Positions 10,417-22,630 of a stretch of DNA of 64,000 nt are shown here, piece after piece; the stretch's first letter is position 1; each line of letters starts with the position of its first letter. The DNA comes from Stemphylium vesicarium (Eukaryota > Ascomycota > Dothideomycetes > Pleosporales > Pleosporaceae). The position numbers were made by a program, and so were the translations under genes. The notes beneath the pieces are model-generated. The model saw nothing but the letters and a program-made list of their open reading frames with translations. It did no database searches and was not told where the DNA came from. The DNA is taken from the NCBI GenBank assembly GCA_004380135.1, contig QXCR01000090.1:1-64000 (forward strand). Reading direction: 5' to 3'.

Positions 10417-12004
10417 TCATGCAGTCCTCTCACTATGTACCTCTTCCTCCTCGTCCTTCTTAGTAGTCTCATACCTCTTACCGCGGAAAGAGTAGACGCC
10501 CCAGTTGCTGCACGTGACATCATGAGGGTCAAGATCGTTAAGATCCCATCTCAAGCTGCGGAACAGATTCTCACCAGGCTCGAGCAACATATCCATCTCA
10601 TTGCCGAACCTGTTCTTCAGGAAATCGACATCCTGCTGCATATCCCAAGGGCTGTATCCTGTTGCGATGATGGGCACCTTGGTCTCAAGGAGGAGCGGAA
10701 GCGTCTCTTCCCACTCGTGGGCTGAGGCGGGGTTGCCGAAGCCGGGGTGGAAAACGACAAAGCAGTCGAAGTAAGGGTCGTAGGGGTAAAAGTAGCCCGT
10801 CTTGTGGATGTTGTGGTAGTACTCAACAAAGGTGCTGATCTTCATAGAGTTGCTGATGCGGTCCTCGACGACAGCACCGAAGGGGTTGAGAGGCGTGCGC
10901 TCGGGGAGGGGCAGCTCCTTCTCGCGGTTTGCCATGCTCTCAGGTCCGATGAAGTTCAATGAGAATTGAACACGGTGGAAGAGGTAGGAAAGCTGCAGCC
11001 ATGTATCGCGGGGTAGGGAGGATTCAGCGCGTGCACCGAGAATGAAGAGGCGTACGGAGGGCGGGGCGATGCGTGCATTCTTCCAGCTGTCTCCACCACC
11101 GGTACGTGGGGGGTGGAGCGTGTGTCGGAGGGCTGAGAGCGTGTTAGTACCTGGACACTTTTAACATGACAATTTACATACCACTGAAGCTCTTCAGTCC
11201 CTCAGGCGTCATGCGTCCATTCTTCCGGATGTTGTAGGGACTCAGCTCGTTCAAGATACTGGCGACTGTCATGGGGTATGTCAACAGCTTCGTCGCCTGC
11301 CTCATCTCGCGGTCCTCGTTTAACGCATCGAAATCCCTGGTGTAGAGGTATGTGTCCCAGCTCGTCATGTTGACCAAGATCTCCTCCATTTGGGGCTCAG
11401 CGAACTGGAACTCCCGGAAGAAGCGCCCACTCCTCAGATCGTGATCATCTTCGTTGCTTTGTCTCAGGACATCGCAGACTTCCAAATGCGCTTCATAGTC
11501 GTCTGCCCAGTGCTCTTCGCAGCAGTATACTGGGATGCCGCAATCGGGACACTCGAAGTCTACATGCGCGGGCGGAGCGCCGGTTTCCGAAGACTTGCGA
11601 GCCTCTAGGTCCATAGGATTGTTTGGCGCACGTGTCGGCTGATGTGAAGGATGCGGGCAGTAGGCATGTTGGCGCATGAAAGCCGCGCGCTTTCGTATTT
11701 GTGGTATGGGCGAGTTACTGAACGAGTTGAAGAGGTTGTCCTCGGTCAAGACCAGTGTCCGCTTGTGTCCCTCCGGATCGATGTACTCATACGGCTCAAA
11801 CGGCTTGTCGAAAGCACGCTGCGGGGTCGTGGAGAGGCTACGCTTGGGAAGAGCCAGTTTTGGTGGTGCTGGACTTTTGGTGGAGTGATTTCGTTGCGAC
11901 GCGGCATTCTGGGCGAATGGGCGGAGGACCTGGGGAGAGCGTAATTGAGCCCGTGGTGTCTTCAACAGCGACAGACACTGTCTGCATGTGTATGGCGTCC
12001 TCAT
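10417..12004 (-). CDS. MSS51: MSS51-like mitochondrial translational activator
   Basis: Two exons (11182-12004 and 10417-11132), intron 49 bases with a GTATGT donor; the join reads KSFSALRHTLHPP. The start MRTPYTCRQCLSLL was preferred over an upstream ATG at 12091 because it opens a basic, serine-rich mitochondrial presequence. A zinc-binding MYND-like region follows: HAYCPHPSH, then FECPDCGIPVYCCEEHW and HLEVC. The C-terminal half contains VRLFILGARAESSLP, a long YFDCFVVFHPGFG core and the TCSNWGVYSFRGKRYE end typical of this family. In yeast MSS51 activates COX1 mRNA translation and couples it to complex IV assembly on the matrix side of the inner membrane; the same role is inferred. The protein ends in a very acidic KKDEEEEVHS tail. 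Confidence 0.9.
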
Positions 12005-12835
12005 CTTGCCTGCTGCTGCTTCAATTGGAACGCATAGAAGCTGTGATGTGATGGAATCATCGTTCCCCAAACTTAGCGTGCTTTCGGTCAATCGAACCGC
12101 CGATTGGCTCCGCCATCCTCGCCAACTCCAACATCAGTACCAACTCCCTTCCACGTCCAGTTCCTAGACCTTTTAACTTTTCGAAAAGCAAGCCGATTGT
12201 ATCTTACTTCATGTGTAGTAGCACTGCAAGAGCATAATCATCGTCTCTGTACAGTGCGCTATTCGCTGGCTCTACAGATTGCATGTCCGCCACTTTCTCA
12301 TCCCGCAAAGAGCAGGCTTACTTCTATCTTTACAAAGTTTTACTCATTTACTCTCGTCCATTATCTTTTCCGTCCCTTTCCCTTAGCTTTTCTACGAGCC
12401 AATCTCCGCTCCCGTAGTTTTCACTCCGCTGTAAGCCTGCAGCACTGTACGCGGTCTTGGTTCGGTCTCTTTTCGATGACATCTGTTTCAGAGGAAATGA
12501 CAGGCCATGACAAAGCAGTGCAATTATGACTATTCAGGAGCTTTTCGCCGTGCAGTCCAGGGCGATATCTACAATGCCTCCGCTTCCTTCAAAATTTTGT
12601 AATCTTCATTTCAGCCTAGCGTCTGAAGGGTCCGCGTATCCTCGGGTAAGTATAAACTAGGCAGACCAACACTATTCGCGGAGAATCTCCCTGGCGATCG
12701 CCATTTTGAAAGCAATATACATCCCCGCTTTGGCCGCGGGGACAGCGTCAGGTTCACATGTGTATATGTAGAGCCGCATTTCTGTACCACTTGTTACTAT
12801 GGTCATTCACGCAGCAGAAGCTTCAGATACCTACA
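12005..12835. promoter_or_regulatory. Divergent upstream region of MSS51 and the GH95 gene
   Basis: About 830 bases with no supported gene. A 141-codon frame at 12104-12529 has no domain. A second in-frame ATG for the fucosidase at 12758 lies here but would place 26 residues ahead of the signal peptide, so it was not used. Confidence 0.4.
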
Positions 12836-15303
12836 ATGCTGCCAAGATCATTGCTGCTAGCATTGGTATCTGCCGTACTTCCGTATACAAACGCCAAATC
12901 ATTATGGTCGAATTCCCCAGCAAACAATAGCGACGTCATCCGAACCACATATCCAATTGGTAATGGACGACTGGGTGCAATGCCAATTGGCCCACCATGG
13001 GCTGAAACACTCACGTTGAATCTTGACACCTTATGGTCAGGAGGGCCTTTTGAAGCATCTGTAAGCTCTTCCCTACCCACAAAATCTCACAACCACACTG
13101 ACTTTCGACCAAGAATTACACAGGCGGTAACCCAAATTCCTCAATTGCGTCTGCACTACCTGGTATCCGCGACTGGATCTTCACCAACGGCACCGGTAAC
13201 GTGTCAGAGTTACTTGGTCCCGACGGCTTTTACGGATCATACCAAGTCTTAGGTAACCTCAGCGTAGCTATCCCCTCACTCTACGGCAGCGGCATCTCCA
13301 ACTACACTCGCAGTCTAGATCTGAAGAACGGCCTCCACGTGACGAGTTTCAACAGCAATGGCAGCCAGGTCGAGACGTCGGCATTCTGCTCATTTCCAGA
13401 TCAAGTCTGCGTGTACACAGTCCGCTCAGACAGAATTCTCCCGACGCTACAAGTCAAACTCGACAACGAATTAGTCGACGCGGAGCTCCGAAATGCAACG
13501 TGTGTTGAGAACGGGAATAGCACTGACTCCAGCTACCTGAGACTACGAGGCGTAACGCAGCTGGGACCGCCCGAGGGGATGCGATACGACTCCATCGCAC
13601 GTGTGCTCTCCAAAGTTCAGGCAGAAACGAGATGCAGCAGCAGCGGTCTAATGACCATCATTCCTACCAATGGAACAAAAGGTGTCACGATGATCATGAG
13701 CGCGGAAACAAACTACGACATCAAAAAAGGAACAGCAGAATACGGATACTCCTTCCAAGGCGAAGACCCCGGACCAGCAGTCGAGCTTACAACGCAGACC
13801 GCAGCCGCGAAGACGCTCGAAGAGCTGACCACCAGCCACATCTCAGATTTCACCTCACTAACCAGCCGCTTTGAGCTTTCCCTCCCCGACCCGCTGAACT
13901 CGTCTCAGACACCCACCTCCGAGCTAGTCGCGCGCTACGACTCCAACAGCACATCCGGTGACCCATACCTCGAAAATCTTCTCTTCGACTATGCACAATA
14001 CCTCTTCATCTCCAGTTCACGCCCAGGCTCTCTGCCGCCAAACCTGCAAGGACGCTGGAGCGAAGGTCTCTACGCCGCGTGGTCCGCCGACTACCACGCC
14101 AACATAAACCTGCAAATGAACCATTGGACAGCCGATCAAACGGGGCTTACAGACCTCCAGGGTCCGCTCTGGGAGTACATGGCACGCACGTGGGCGCCGC
14201 GAGGCAGTGAGACAGCTGAGTTGTTGTACGCCGCAGACGGCTGGGTGGTGCACAACGAGATGAACATCTTTGGGCATACGGCCATGAAGAGCGGCGAGGG
14301 CTGGGCCAACTACCCCGCCGCTGCGGCGTGGATGATGCAGCACGTGTTCGACCACTGGGACTACTCGCGCGACGAAGCGTGGTTGCGTGAACAAGGGTAT
14401 CCGATGCTGAAAGCCATCGCGCAGTTCTGGCTCACACAGCTGCAAGTCGACTCCTTCACAAACGATGGAAGTTTAGTCGTAAATCCTTGTACCAGCCCTG
14501 AACACGGTCCTACAACTTTTGGTTGCGCACACTACCAGCAGCTCATCCACCAAGTCTTCGACTCCGTTCTATCCACTCATACTATCGCACAAGACACAGA
14601 TGAAGCCTTCGTATCCAATGTCTCCGCCTCCCTCGCCCGCCTCGACAAGGGCTTCCACGTCGGTGCATGGGGCCAGATAAAAGAGTGGAAGCTGCCCGAT
14701 TCTTTCGGTGACGAATTCATAAATGATACCCATCGCCACCTTTCTGAACTCGTCGGTTGGCACCCGGGCTTCTCGCTCTCGTCCTTTTTGGGCGGCTACT
14801 CGAATGCAACCGTCCAGGACGCTGTGAGACAGAAACTGTATAGTCGGGGCCTGGGAAATGGCCCGGATGCGAATTCGGGCTGGGAGAAGGTCTGGCGTGC
14901 GGCGTGTTGGGCCAGGCTTAATGATACGCAGCAGGCGTATCTGGAGCTGAGGTATGCCATTGAGCAGAACTTCGTCGCCAATGGGCTTAGTATGTACTCT
15001 GGAGAAGAAACGCCGTTCCAGATTGATGCCAACTTTGGATTCAGTGGGGCCGTCCTGAGTATGCTTGTGGTGGACTTGCCGGTCGCTGCTGACGAGGAAG
15101 AGGGCGTGAGGACGGTGGTGCTGGGTCCTGCCATCCCAGGAAGCTGGGCAGGAGGGAGTGTCAAGGGCTTGCGGCTTAGGGGTGGTGGGGTAGTTGATTT
15201 CTCATGGGATGATGATGGCGTGGTCAAGGATTTGAAGGTAGTGGCAAAGGCAGAGGGGGTGAGGATTGTAGATATCCGTGGTGAAGAGCTGATGGGGTCG
15301 TGA
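12836..15303 (+). CDS. Secreted GH95-type alpha-L-fucosidase
   Basis: Two exons (12836-13060, 13114-15303), 804 residues. The start MLPRSLLLALVSAVLP gives a clear signal peptide. The intron join restores FEASNYTGGNPNSS. The protein has the full GH95 layout: an N-terminal beta domain (YPIGNGRLGAMPIG, NLDTLWSGGP), a linker and an (alpha/alpha)6 barrel. Family catalytic positions are visible: Asn pair in HANINLQMNHW, the general acid Glu in GQIKEWK, and the Asp in QIDANFGFSG. Many N-glycosylation sequons (NGT, NVS, NSS) support secretion. Enzymes of this family release alpha-1,2-L-fucose, or alpha-L-galactose, from plant xyloglucan and other glycans. It is convergent with the carboxypeptidase gene, 266 bases away. 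Complete, no anomalies seen. Confidence 0.93.
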
Positions 15304-15569
15304 TAGTTGATATTTAGTATTATTGACGCACGCGTCTAGATGATGGCTGTCACTTTCGAAAAGCACGATTTCATCTTGAAGCACAGCACGTAGTAGTGAG
15401 CAAAGTACCATTAGACATATGTGACGTTTCTTTCATTGATTGTATTTAGGAACCTGAAAAGACGCGTCCATATGATACAAAGACAGACGAACAGATAACC
15501 ATTCACCTCGCCAGATATCAATTTCCAAGCATATCAATTTCATCCTAGCATAAGTTCATGAGGAAGCAT

Positions 15570-17262
15570 CTACGATGACTTCCAGAATTCACCACCCAAC
15601 CACCTGTTGAGCATCTCGAGAGAAGCCTCAGGCTGGTCGTAAGGAACCATGTGGCCACCAGCGTGGAGCTTCATGAAGGTGAAGTTGCCGCTGGACTTGA
15701 CCTGACCAACAGTCTTGCCATCACCGTCAATCTTGAAGTCCTCCATCTCGGCCTTGTTGTAAGCCTTAGCACCAGGCCACTCGAGAGCCTCAGTCCAGGC
15801 CTTGTTACCGAGCCAGTTGCAAATGTAGTCGGCGTCACCGGCGTAGATAAGGACGGGAATCTCCTCGAGGATACCGGGGACGACGCGGTGGAAGGGCTTC
15901 ATCCAGTCACCCTGGAGGAGGAAGTTGCGGTTGATGTCAAAGTTGCAGGACTCGTAGTTAGAGACCTCAGCGCCGACAGCCTTCATGACCTCCTTCTTGT
16001 TGAGGTATCCCTGTATCCAGTCAAGCTCGTCGTAGCAGAGCGAGTTGCTGCCGCAGGGCTTGCGAACATCGTAGACGTTCTGGCCAGTGCGCTGGTAAGG
16101 ACCGATCATAGCGTTGTTGCAGTAGATGGATGCGGGAACGCAAGACCAGACAGACTCGGAGTTGTAGCAGTTCTCAATCAAGCTGGCGCAACGGGGGTAG
16201 GCGTTGTCCATAGCCTGGCACTGAGACTCCTCAAGAACGGCGGGCCAGCCACCCTCACCGCAGGCCATGGGACGGTAGTACTCGTACTGAGTAAGACCAT
16301 CGGTCAGACCGTTACCGATGAGGACGGACTGGAGGTTGATGTTGCGGTTCTTGTGGGAGAGAATCTCAGAGGCGAAGACGGGGATGTAGTGACCAGCGTA
16401 GGACTCGCCAGAGATGTGGAAGCTCTGGTGGGAGTACTCGGGGAACTGCTTGAAGAAGAGGGTGAGCAGGGCGTAGATGTCCTTGCCAGCAGCAACAGTG
16501 TTGCTGACGGAGCCGCTCGAGTATGAGTACCCGACATTAACGGGCTGGTCGAGGAAGATGACGGAGGCGTTGCTGTTCCACGAGTAGTCGTTGTGCTTGA
16601 TCTTCTGGTCCTTGGTGATGGACGCAGGGCCGAGCTCCATGAACAGACCGGTCAGCGAAGAGCAGCCGGGTCCGCCGTTGAGCCAGAGGACAACGGGGTC
16701 GTTCTTGGGGTCATTGCGCGACTCAAAGAACCCTGCGTAGTGTTAGAGGCAGTGGCAAAAGCTCGTGGTTATTCGGGTACTCACAGTAGAACAAGTGCTT
16801 GTCCTCCTCCTCGTCATCGAGGTAACCGGAGTACTGCTTGACGTTGTCGACGCCGAGAACGCTGGGGTCGACCTTCTTAGCCCTGAGGTTGTACTGCTCG
16901 AGTTTGCCGTCGATCTCGCGCTGCTTCTCGCCGTTCTCGTTCTCGACCCAGACGCTCTGGACGTCGGCGCCCTTCATGATGTGGTCCCATTCGCTGTCCT
17001 GCTTGCGGGTGTGCGGCTTGGGCTCAGAGAAGAAAGCAGCCTTCTCGAAGCTCTCGGGGAACATCATGGCGACCTCGTCCCAGACGGCGCGTGCCTCGCC
17101 GGTGAGCGACTTGAGGCTCTCCTCGAGGTTCTGCAGAGGCTTGGTCCATGAAGACTCCTTGAGCTCGCTGAACGAGTCGGGGAACTTGAGGACCTGCTGC
17201 TGCTGTGGTGCAGCGGCAGCCGAGGCCGCTCCGATGAGCAGCGCCGAGGTGGCTACCTTCAT
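15570..17262 (-). CDS. cpyA: Vacuolar carboxypeptidase Y (serine carboxypeptidase S10)
   Basis: Two exons (16785-17262, 15570-16732), 546 residues. The start MKVATSALLIGAASA was preferred to an ATG 18 codons upstream because it opens the signal peptide. A propeptide of about 120 residues precedes the mature start near VKQYSGYLDDEEEDKH. The catalytic triad is present: Ser in ISGESYAGHYIP, Asp in AGDADYICNWLG and His in LHAGGHMVPYDQP. The substrate-binding WLNGGPGCSS motif is formed after the splice. Length and motifs match fungal CPY, which removes C-terminal residues of peptides in the vacuole at acid pH. Its promoter region is shared with SDO1. The opposite strand carries a 291-codon frame (15651-16526), judged to be a shadow. 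Confidence 0.95.
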
Positions 17263-17879
17263 GATGGGGGGTGTGCTAAGCTTCCGGAGCTGTAGCTGTA
17301 GCAGATTGAATAGCAATGGAAACTTCTACTAGTTAAAGAAGAAGCACCGGATGATGGATGGGGAGAGGAGGGATGGAATGCGGAGAGGGATGGGATGGGT
17401 TAAGAGTGATGGAGAGGTCTGGATAGCTCGTGTGGAGGAGCCGCAGCTTGTCCAGGCAACGGAGCATGACGCATACCCCCGAAGCTTATCAGAGAGGCTG
17501 GCGCGTCCGAGCTCGAGCATCACATGTCCTTAGCGTTTCACCGTAGCGTTGGCGGGGCCGTCTATCAGGACATCAAACGCCCCTGTAGACACGTCAAGGA
17601 CATCATCATCAACATCATATTGGCAGCCTCATTGTGTCGTGGCGGGCGCGTTGAGGTTGCCTTCCGTGGCGAGTTCCTGCATCCGAGCTATGATGGGGAA
17701 GCTAGAACTGGACCTGCATGATCCGTATTGGGACTAGCGCGCCTTCGAATCATTGTGAGTGAACCTGCGCATGTCATCCGTCGACGGCCCCCACCAAAAT
17801 GTTATCCAACTTTTATATCTTGCGCCTAACACTAGCACAACCACAACTATTCACAGAATACCCACCATAATCATTCATA
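17263..17879. promoter_or_regulatory. Bidirectional upstream region of cpyA and SDO1
   Basis: 617 bases between two divergent starts. It holds a purine-rich run (ggagaggagggatgg, about 17360-17400) on the cpyA side. No supported gene. Confidence 0.45.
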
Positions 17880-18841
17880 ATGCCTGTCGGAATTAATCAG
17901 CCGTCAAATCAAATCAAGTTGACCAATGTGTCGCTGGTGCGCATGAAGAAGGGTGCGCAAACCCCGCCGACTCCTTCACCCTCTGCGTAAGCTACTAATA
18001 AGGCATAGGTAAGAAGCGCTTCGAAATCGCGTGCTACAAGAACAAGGTGCTCGAATGGCGCAACAAGATCGAGAAGGATCTGTCCAATGTCCTCCAAATC
18101 GAAAACGTCTTCCTCAACGTCTCCAAAGGCCAAGTCGCCCCGAAAGCCGATCTCGAAAAAGCCTTCCCGAAGAAGTCGCTCGAGGAGATCATCACCGATA
18201 TCCTAGACCATGGCGAGCTGCAAGTAGGCGAGAAGGAAAGGAATGCCGAACTTGAGAGGACCAAGAATGAGGTCATAGACATCGTATCGGGAAAGCTGGT
18301 GGATCCCAAGACAAAGCGCGTATACACGACGGGCATGATTGAGAAGGCATTAGATCAATTGAGCTCTGCAGCTGCAACGCAGCAGAGCGACAAGGACAAG
18401 GGCGAGAGCAAGGAAGACGGTGAGGACAAGGGCAAGGCAAAGGAACTACCAAAGTGGACAGGCATCGTCACGACCAAGTCGGCCAAATCCCAAGCGCTAT
18501 TCGCAATGAAGGCGCTCATTGCCCACCAACCGATACCCGTCGCTCGCATGCAGATGAAGCTGCGTATTACGTGTCCGACCTCCGTCCTCAAACAAGGCAT
18601 CAAGACAACACCCAAGGGCCAAGCCGGCGCAGAAGACAAGGGCACAACCGGCACCGTCAAGGACGCGATACTAGGCTTCATGGAAAACGTCGAGAGCCAA
18701 GATACTATAGGCACAGAGTGGGAGGCCGTCGGTCTCGTCGAGCCCGGAGCCTTCAAGGGTCTAAACGAGTTGATTGAGGGCCAAACAAAAGGAAGGGGCA
18801 ATGTCGAGGTTCTAGAGATGGCGGTTGGCGCCGACGATTGA
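17880..18841 (+). CDS. SDO1: Ribosome maturation protein SDO1/SBDS
   Basis: Two exons (17880-17952, 18009-18841), 301 residues. The N-terminus MPVGINQPSNQIKLTNVSLV and the splice-rebuilt MKKGKKRFEIACYKNKVLEW are the SBDS FYSH domain. The second domain (DILDHGELQVGEKER) and the third ferredoxin-like domain (MQMKLRIT and following) are in order. Between domains II and III is a fungal lysine- and glutamate-rich insert (DKGESKEDGEDKGKAKE) with likely disorder. SDO1 acts with the GTPase EFL1 to release eIF6/TIF6 from 60S subunits. The donor GTGCGC is weaker than usual, but the join is exact. The gene ends in GADD after VLEMAV. Confidence 0.94.
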
Positions 18842-19929
18842 GTGGATACACGTCGCCACCCCCCAGCACGCGTCGCGCTGCACGCCCGTCCTCACGTGTT
18901 GGCATGGCACGGTCGGGAGAGAGCGATAGCACGGGGTCGAATGTAGCCTTTGGTCTACCCCGGGGTCCCGGATAGCACTGGCCTTTGTATTGCCGATCAT
19001 CACCCACCGCTCTTTTCGCCGCCTCACCCTGCGACGTCTTGCTGGTTCCAAGACTCCCGAGCACTTCCGAGCCATATGTTGGTTGTGTACACGGCTGATA
19101 GTCGGGGCGGCCTTGATCGTGACAGTGATATGCTGCTTACGCACGAACCTCCCCCCATACTTGCTCTTTCCGTCTCAGTATCGAGCTTGATAGTGTAATC
19201 AATTTCAACGCACCATCTCGCTGTGCCTGAACGATTTAATGACTACGATTTCGCCTTCCCTTTCGTGCTTGGTACTCTTCATCTCCATCTAACGCTGTAC
19301 TATATACCCACCCAAACGGGATATCGATGCATGCACATCAACAGCCACTCAGTGTGAGACAGCTGTTCCCGCGCTGCATGGCCTGTGCGTACCCCCTCAT
19401 GCGGAATGCCCTTCTCAGCCACACCCGCCTTTAAAAAATCAACATGCAAGTGAAAGAGGTAGGTAGTATGCCTTGCAAGAAACATGTGTTCATTTGTAGT
19501 TTACAGCACCTCGTGCATGCTGGTCATAAAAATCGTGAGTCGGAATGGGTACCAGCCGTTGGGTACTCAACAGTGGCATCGATGCATGCTGTTTTCGTTA
19601 TGCAGTCGTTTCGTCGAATGATGTGAGGGGCCGTTAGAAAGGAAGGGTCGTACAACCGTTATGCCGTGCGCGTGTGTGCGTGTATGCACCGTGGTGCCTG
19701 AGACGCGAACCGCATCGTCGGAAAGAAAAACAGAAATAGAAAGTGAAAGAGAGAGAGAAGATTGTCAAAATCATACCAGTAAAAGCCATTGAAAGACTCA
19801 CAAGAAAGGAAGAAAGAAAGAAAGAAAGGCGAAATGAGAACCATCCAGTCCTTCAGTCCCACAATGAAGAAACCTCACCAGCTCAACGCAAGTCTCCAAC
19901 CAACGCAATTGTGAGACTCGTGTTTCGGC
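18842..19929. other. Intergenic between convergent genes, with a GAAA microsatellite
   Basis: About 1.1 kb. No gene recognised. A purine-rich stretch runs from about 19735 to 19845 and includes a (GAAA)n run. The 12-mer atcgatgcatgc occurs at about 19321 and again at about 19578. Confidence 0.45.
19802..19829. repeat. (GAAA)n simple repeat
   Basis: Five or so AAAG/GAAA units within a longer purine-only tract downstream of the 233-residue gene on the minus strand. Confidence 0.85.
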
Positions 19930-20631
19930 TCAGTCCCACCACCGCCGATTCAACACCCGCCCATTGTCGCTCAAGATACCAAGAACATCAGCGCTACTAC
20001 TTCGTACGCCCCAGACCCGCTCAATCGGTTCTGCAATCGACATCCAGTCCAGCCGATGCACGTCGTACATGTCCAGTACGACGCGGACCAGCCACGGCGA
20101 GTACATGGGATAGCTGGTATCTTGGTAAAGAAAGGGGGATGTTGGGCCCGGAGCCGCGACAGCCTCGTCTTCAGCGAGGGCGGTTTGTGAAAAGGCTAGG
20201 GGATGGGGTCGTTGGCGCTGTCGTTGTCGTTGGTCCTGCAACGGCAGCGACAACGACGACGGTGGTGTGGGCTTTTCCTCTTCTGTTTCTTCGTCTTCTT
20301 CTTCTGTGCAAAGTTGCATGTTGCTGCTACCTTCAGAGTTGCTGGGTGAGCTGGTGACAGACGAGGAAGCGCTCGATGCGCCTGAAAGAATGGATTCGTC
20401 GCTCATCTTCGTGTTCAGCGGTAGCAAAACATTGGCGGGTCTGAATCCCCCTGTTGTGATGTTCTCAATGCCATCATAGCTTTCAAGTGTTCTGAGTGAG
20501 CCGGTAGACTTTGAAAATGGCGACTCCTCGACAGGTGTAATACTGATGCGCGCAGATGGTGAGTCGAATGACAGCGACCGTATGCGCACCTTTGGCGAGG
20601 GTGTCCGCGGTGGAACTGTGAGAGTCGCCAT
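19930..20631 (-). CDS. Conserved fungal protein of unknown function
   Basis: Single exon, 233 residues from MATLTVPPRTPSPKVRIRS; an in-frame ATG 26 codons earlier was not used because the first Met starts a Pro/Ser phosphorylation-like segment. The N-terminal 130 residues are low complexity and rich in Ser, Pro and Thr, with an acidic EEEDEETEEEK run and a basic QRQRQRQR run. The last 65 residues are globular: YSPWLVRVVLDMYDVHRLDW, then IAEPIERVWGVRSSSADVLG and a RRWWD end. I do not know a named domain for this C-terminus. The composition suggests a soluble, possibly phosphorylated cytoplasmic or nuclear protein. Confidence 0.75.
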   Translation of the reverse strand: MATLTVPPRTPSPKVRIRSLSFDSPSARISITPVEESPFSKSTGSLRTLESYDGIENITTGGFRPANVLLPLNTKMSDESILSGASSASSSVTSSPSNSEGSSNMQLCTEEEDEETEEEKPTPPSSLSLPLQDQRQRQRQRPHPLAFSQTALAEDEAVAAPGPTSPFLYQDTSYPMYSPWLVRVVLDMYDVHRLDWMSIAEPIERVWGVRSSSADVLGILSDNGRVLNRRWWD

Positions 20632-21635
20632 GTTGGAATGGCTAATGGTGCGGAAACAGTGTACACGGTAACGGCATGGAAAGGAGGAATGGAAAAGGTC
20701 ACAGGGCAAACCTTAGGAAGGCCCGTCCGATCACTAAGGCTTATATCAATAGTGATTACCTCGTGCATGCGGCCGGTTCGTTGGCCCTGCATGTGGCATC
20801 TGCAACCACGCCACGGCATCCGCAACAAGACGAGGCTACAGGGCTCCTGGGGACCGTTATTCGGACAATGAACATATAGCGGGGAAGAGGGGCGTGCTAA
20901 TGGAGGAGACATGATAGCACTGCGTGCGCCGAGAGTTGCGAGAGGTTGGTGCCGCAGGATGCGTGGGACAGCGCACTCCACACTTGGCGCTTAACCCTCC
21001 AGTCATTGTGGTTCGCGGAAACCGAGGTACATGAGTCGAGAAACACATCGGAAACAGGTTGCAGTTGTTCGGTATTGCAGTTGTACCGGCGGTAACGATG
21101 CCGTCGGAGAAGCTAATAGCAGTCCATCGGTAGCAGGCATAGAGGCTTCAAGTTGAAGTGAGCCATACTAGACACAATTGGCAGAACATCCTGACCCCAT
21201 TGCTTACTCTGCTCGTCGCATCAATTGGCAAGAGAGATGGATGCATCGCGGGGTGGACCTGATAAGCGTGATCGTTGTGTGACGTGGTGGGCATAGTGTG
21301 GCCGCGCAGCCGAAGATGGTCCTTATTTGTCAATCACTGACCGGGCCGAAAGCCGCAACATAAGTATCGTGATGCAACGAGCAAAGTTGAACCTGTCGGA
21401 ATCAAACAGCGTCAAGTTAATGTTGGAACAAGTCGAAATTTGAATGTGTGATTTTGGTACAGGCTGTATTCGGCCAACCCTAACCGTGCCGCATCACCTC
21501 ACCCCATATCGTGCATCGCCGCATGAAGTGTAAGTGTGAAAGCCAATGAAAGCCGTTTGATAAACACCGTAAGTGCACCACCCATTTCGTAAAGGCATGT
21601 TCCAGCCCCAGCTGCCCAGCGCGAAGCGAAAACCT
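20632..21635. other. Intergenic, 1 kb, nothing recognised
   Basis: Lies upstream of the unknown gene at 20631 and downstream of RPS18, both on the minus strand. Frames of up to 77 codons are present on both strands without domain support. Confidence 0.5.
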
Positions 21636-22630
21636 TTATCCCTTCTTCTTGGAGACACCGACGGTTCGGCCGCGGCGACCAGTGGTCTTGGAGTGCTGAC
21701 CACGGACACGAAGGCCCCAGTAGTGACGGAGACCACGGTGAGCGCGGATCTTCTTCAAGCGCTCGAGATCGTCACGGAGCTTGGAGGCAACACCGTTGGC
21801 AAGGACCTGGCTGTTCTTGCCATCGACGATGTCACGCTGCCTGTTGAGGAACCAGGAGGGAATCTTGTCTGCGCTGTGTCAGTGACTGAATGCTTGGAAT
21901 GTGAGTAGCCGCTGCGTACACTGGAGGGGGTTCTGGATGATGGTGACGATGCGCTCAAGCTCTTCAGAAGTGAGGTCACCGGCGCGCTTGGTGAGATCGA
22001 CATCGGCCTTCTTGCAGACCAAGTTGGAGTATCGGCGACCGACACCCGTGATCTTGGTCAAGGCGTACATGACCTTCTGCTTTCCATCGACGTTCGTGTT
22101 CAACAAACGGATGATGTATTGGAAGCTGCGAAAGTCAGCATTGCTCTGACAATGTGAGGCTTGCTTCATCCGTCGCCGCCTTTCCCTATCGCCCAAAGCC
22201 ATCAATTACCACAGTCAACCTCTTCAGTCCACACAGCATGGCCAGACTCCCCCTTTTGCTAGACACGCCCCGTACTTCTCCATCAAATGCGTGCCGCACA
22301 CGACTGTCTACCGTGACCCTTCTCGCTGGTCTTTACATGCTGTTGGACTGGGGAGGCGGACTGCGGTATTGCGTGACTCGGAACGGGGTGGGCGTTACAG
22401 GGCGGAAGCGTCGGTGAATCGAGGGAGAACTCATGAGATGGCCTCAACGTACTTAGACTTCTCTCCGGAGACGAGCGCTGTGCGATTGTCAGCATATCTG
22501 CGCTGTGCGTATCTTGAAATCCAGTATTGCGACCCCACTTCCTGCGCCGAGCGAGGCAATCTCCGCGCAGCAAACAGAAACAGTCGCAAGTGATGGATAT
22601 CCTTGAGTCGGGGTGGGGATACTCACACAT
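21636..22630 (-). CDS. RPS18: 40S ribosomal protein S18 (uS13), four exons with 4-nt first exon
   Basis: Exons are 22627-22630 (ATG T), 22453-22477, 21920-22125 and 21636-21868, giving 155 residues, the usual length. The join reads MSLVSGEKSNFQYIIRLLNT. The remaining landmarks are GVGRRYSNLVCKKADVDL, NPLQYKIPSWFLNRQRD, KKIRAHRGLRHYWGLRVRG and the C-terminal TTGRRGRTVGVSKKKG. All junctions are GT..AG. S18 sits at the head of the 40S subunit and contacts the 60S subunit and P-site tRNA. Intron 1 is 149 bases and intron 2 is 327 bases, both long for this genome; early long introns are typical of ribosomal protein genes and may be regulatory. Confidence 0.96.

Noticed and set aside
12104..12529. 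141-codon plus-strand frame upstream of the fucosidase
   Set aside because: No recognisable features and located in the divergent promoter region.
15651..16526. 291-codon plus-strand frame opposite carboxypeptidase Y
   Set aside because: It exactly mirrors the codon pattern of the well-supported carboxypeptidase gene, is Val/Leu/Gly repetitive and has no domain; it is a shadow frame.
22126..22452. Possible snoRNA in the long RPS18 intron
   Set aside because: I looked for box C and box D motifs on the minus strand and found no convincing pair; the CTGA near the 3' end is the branch site.
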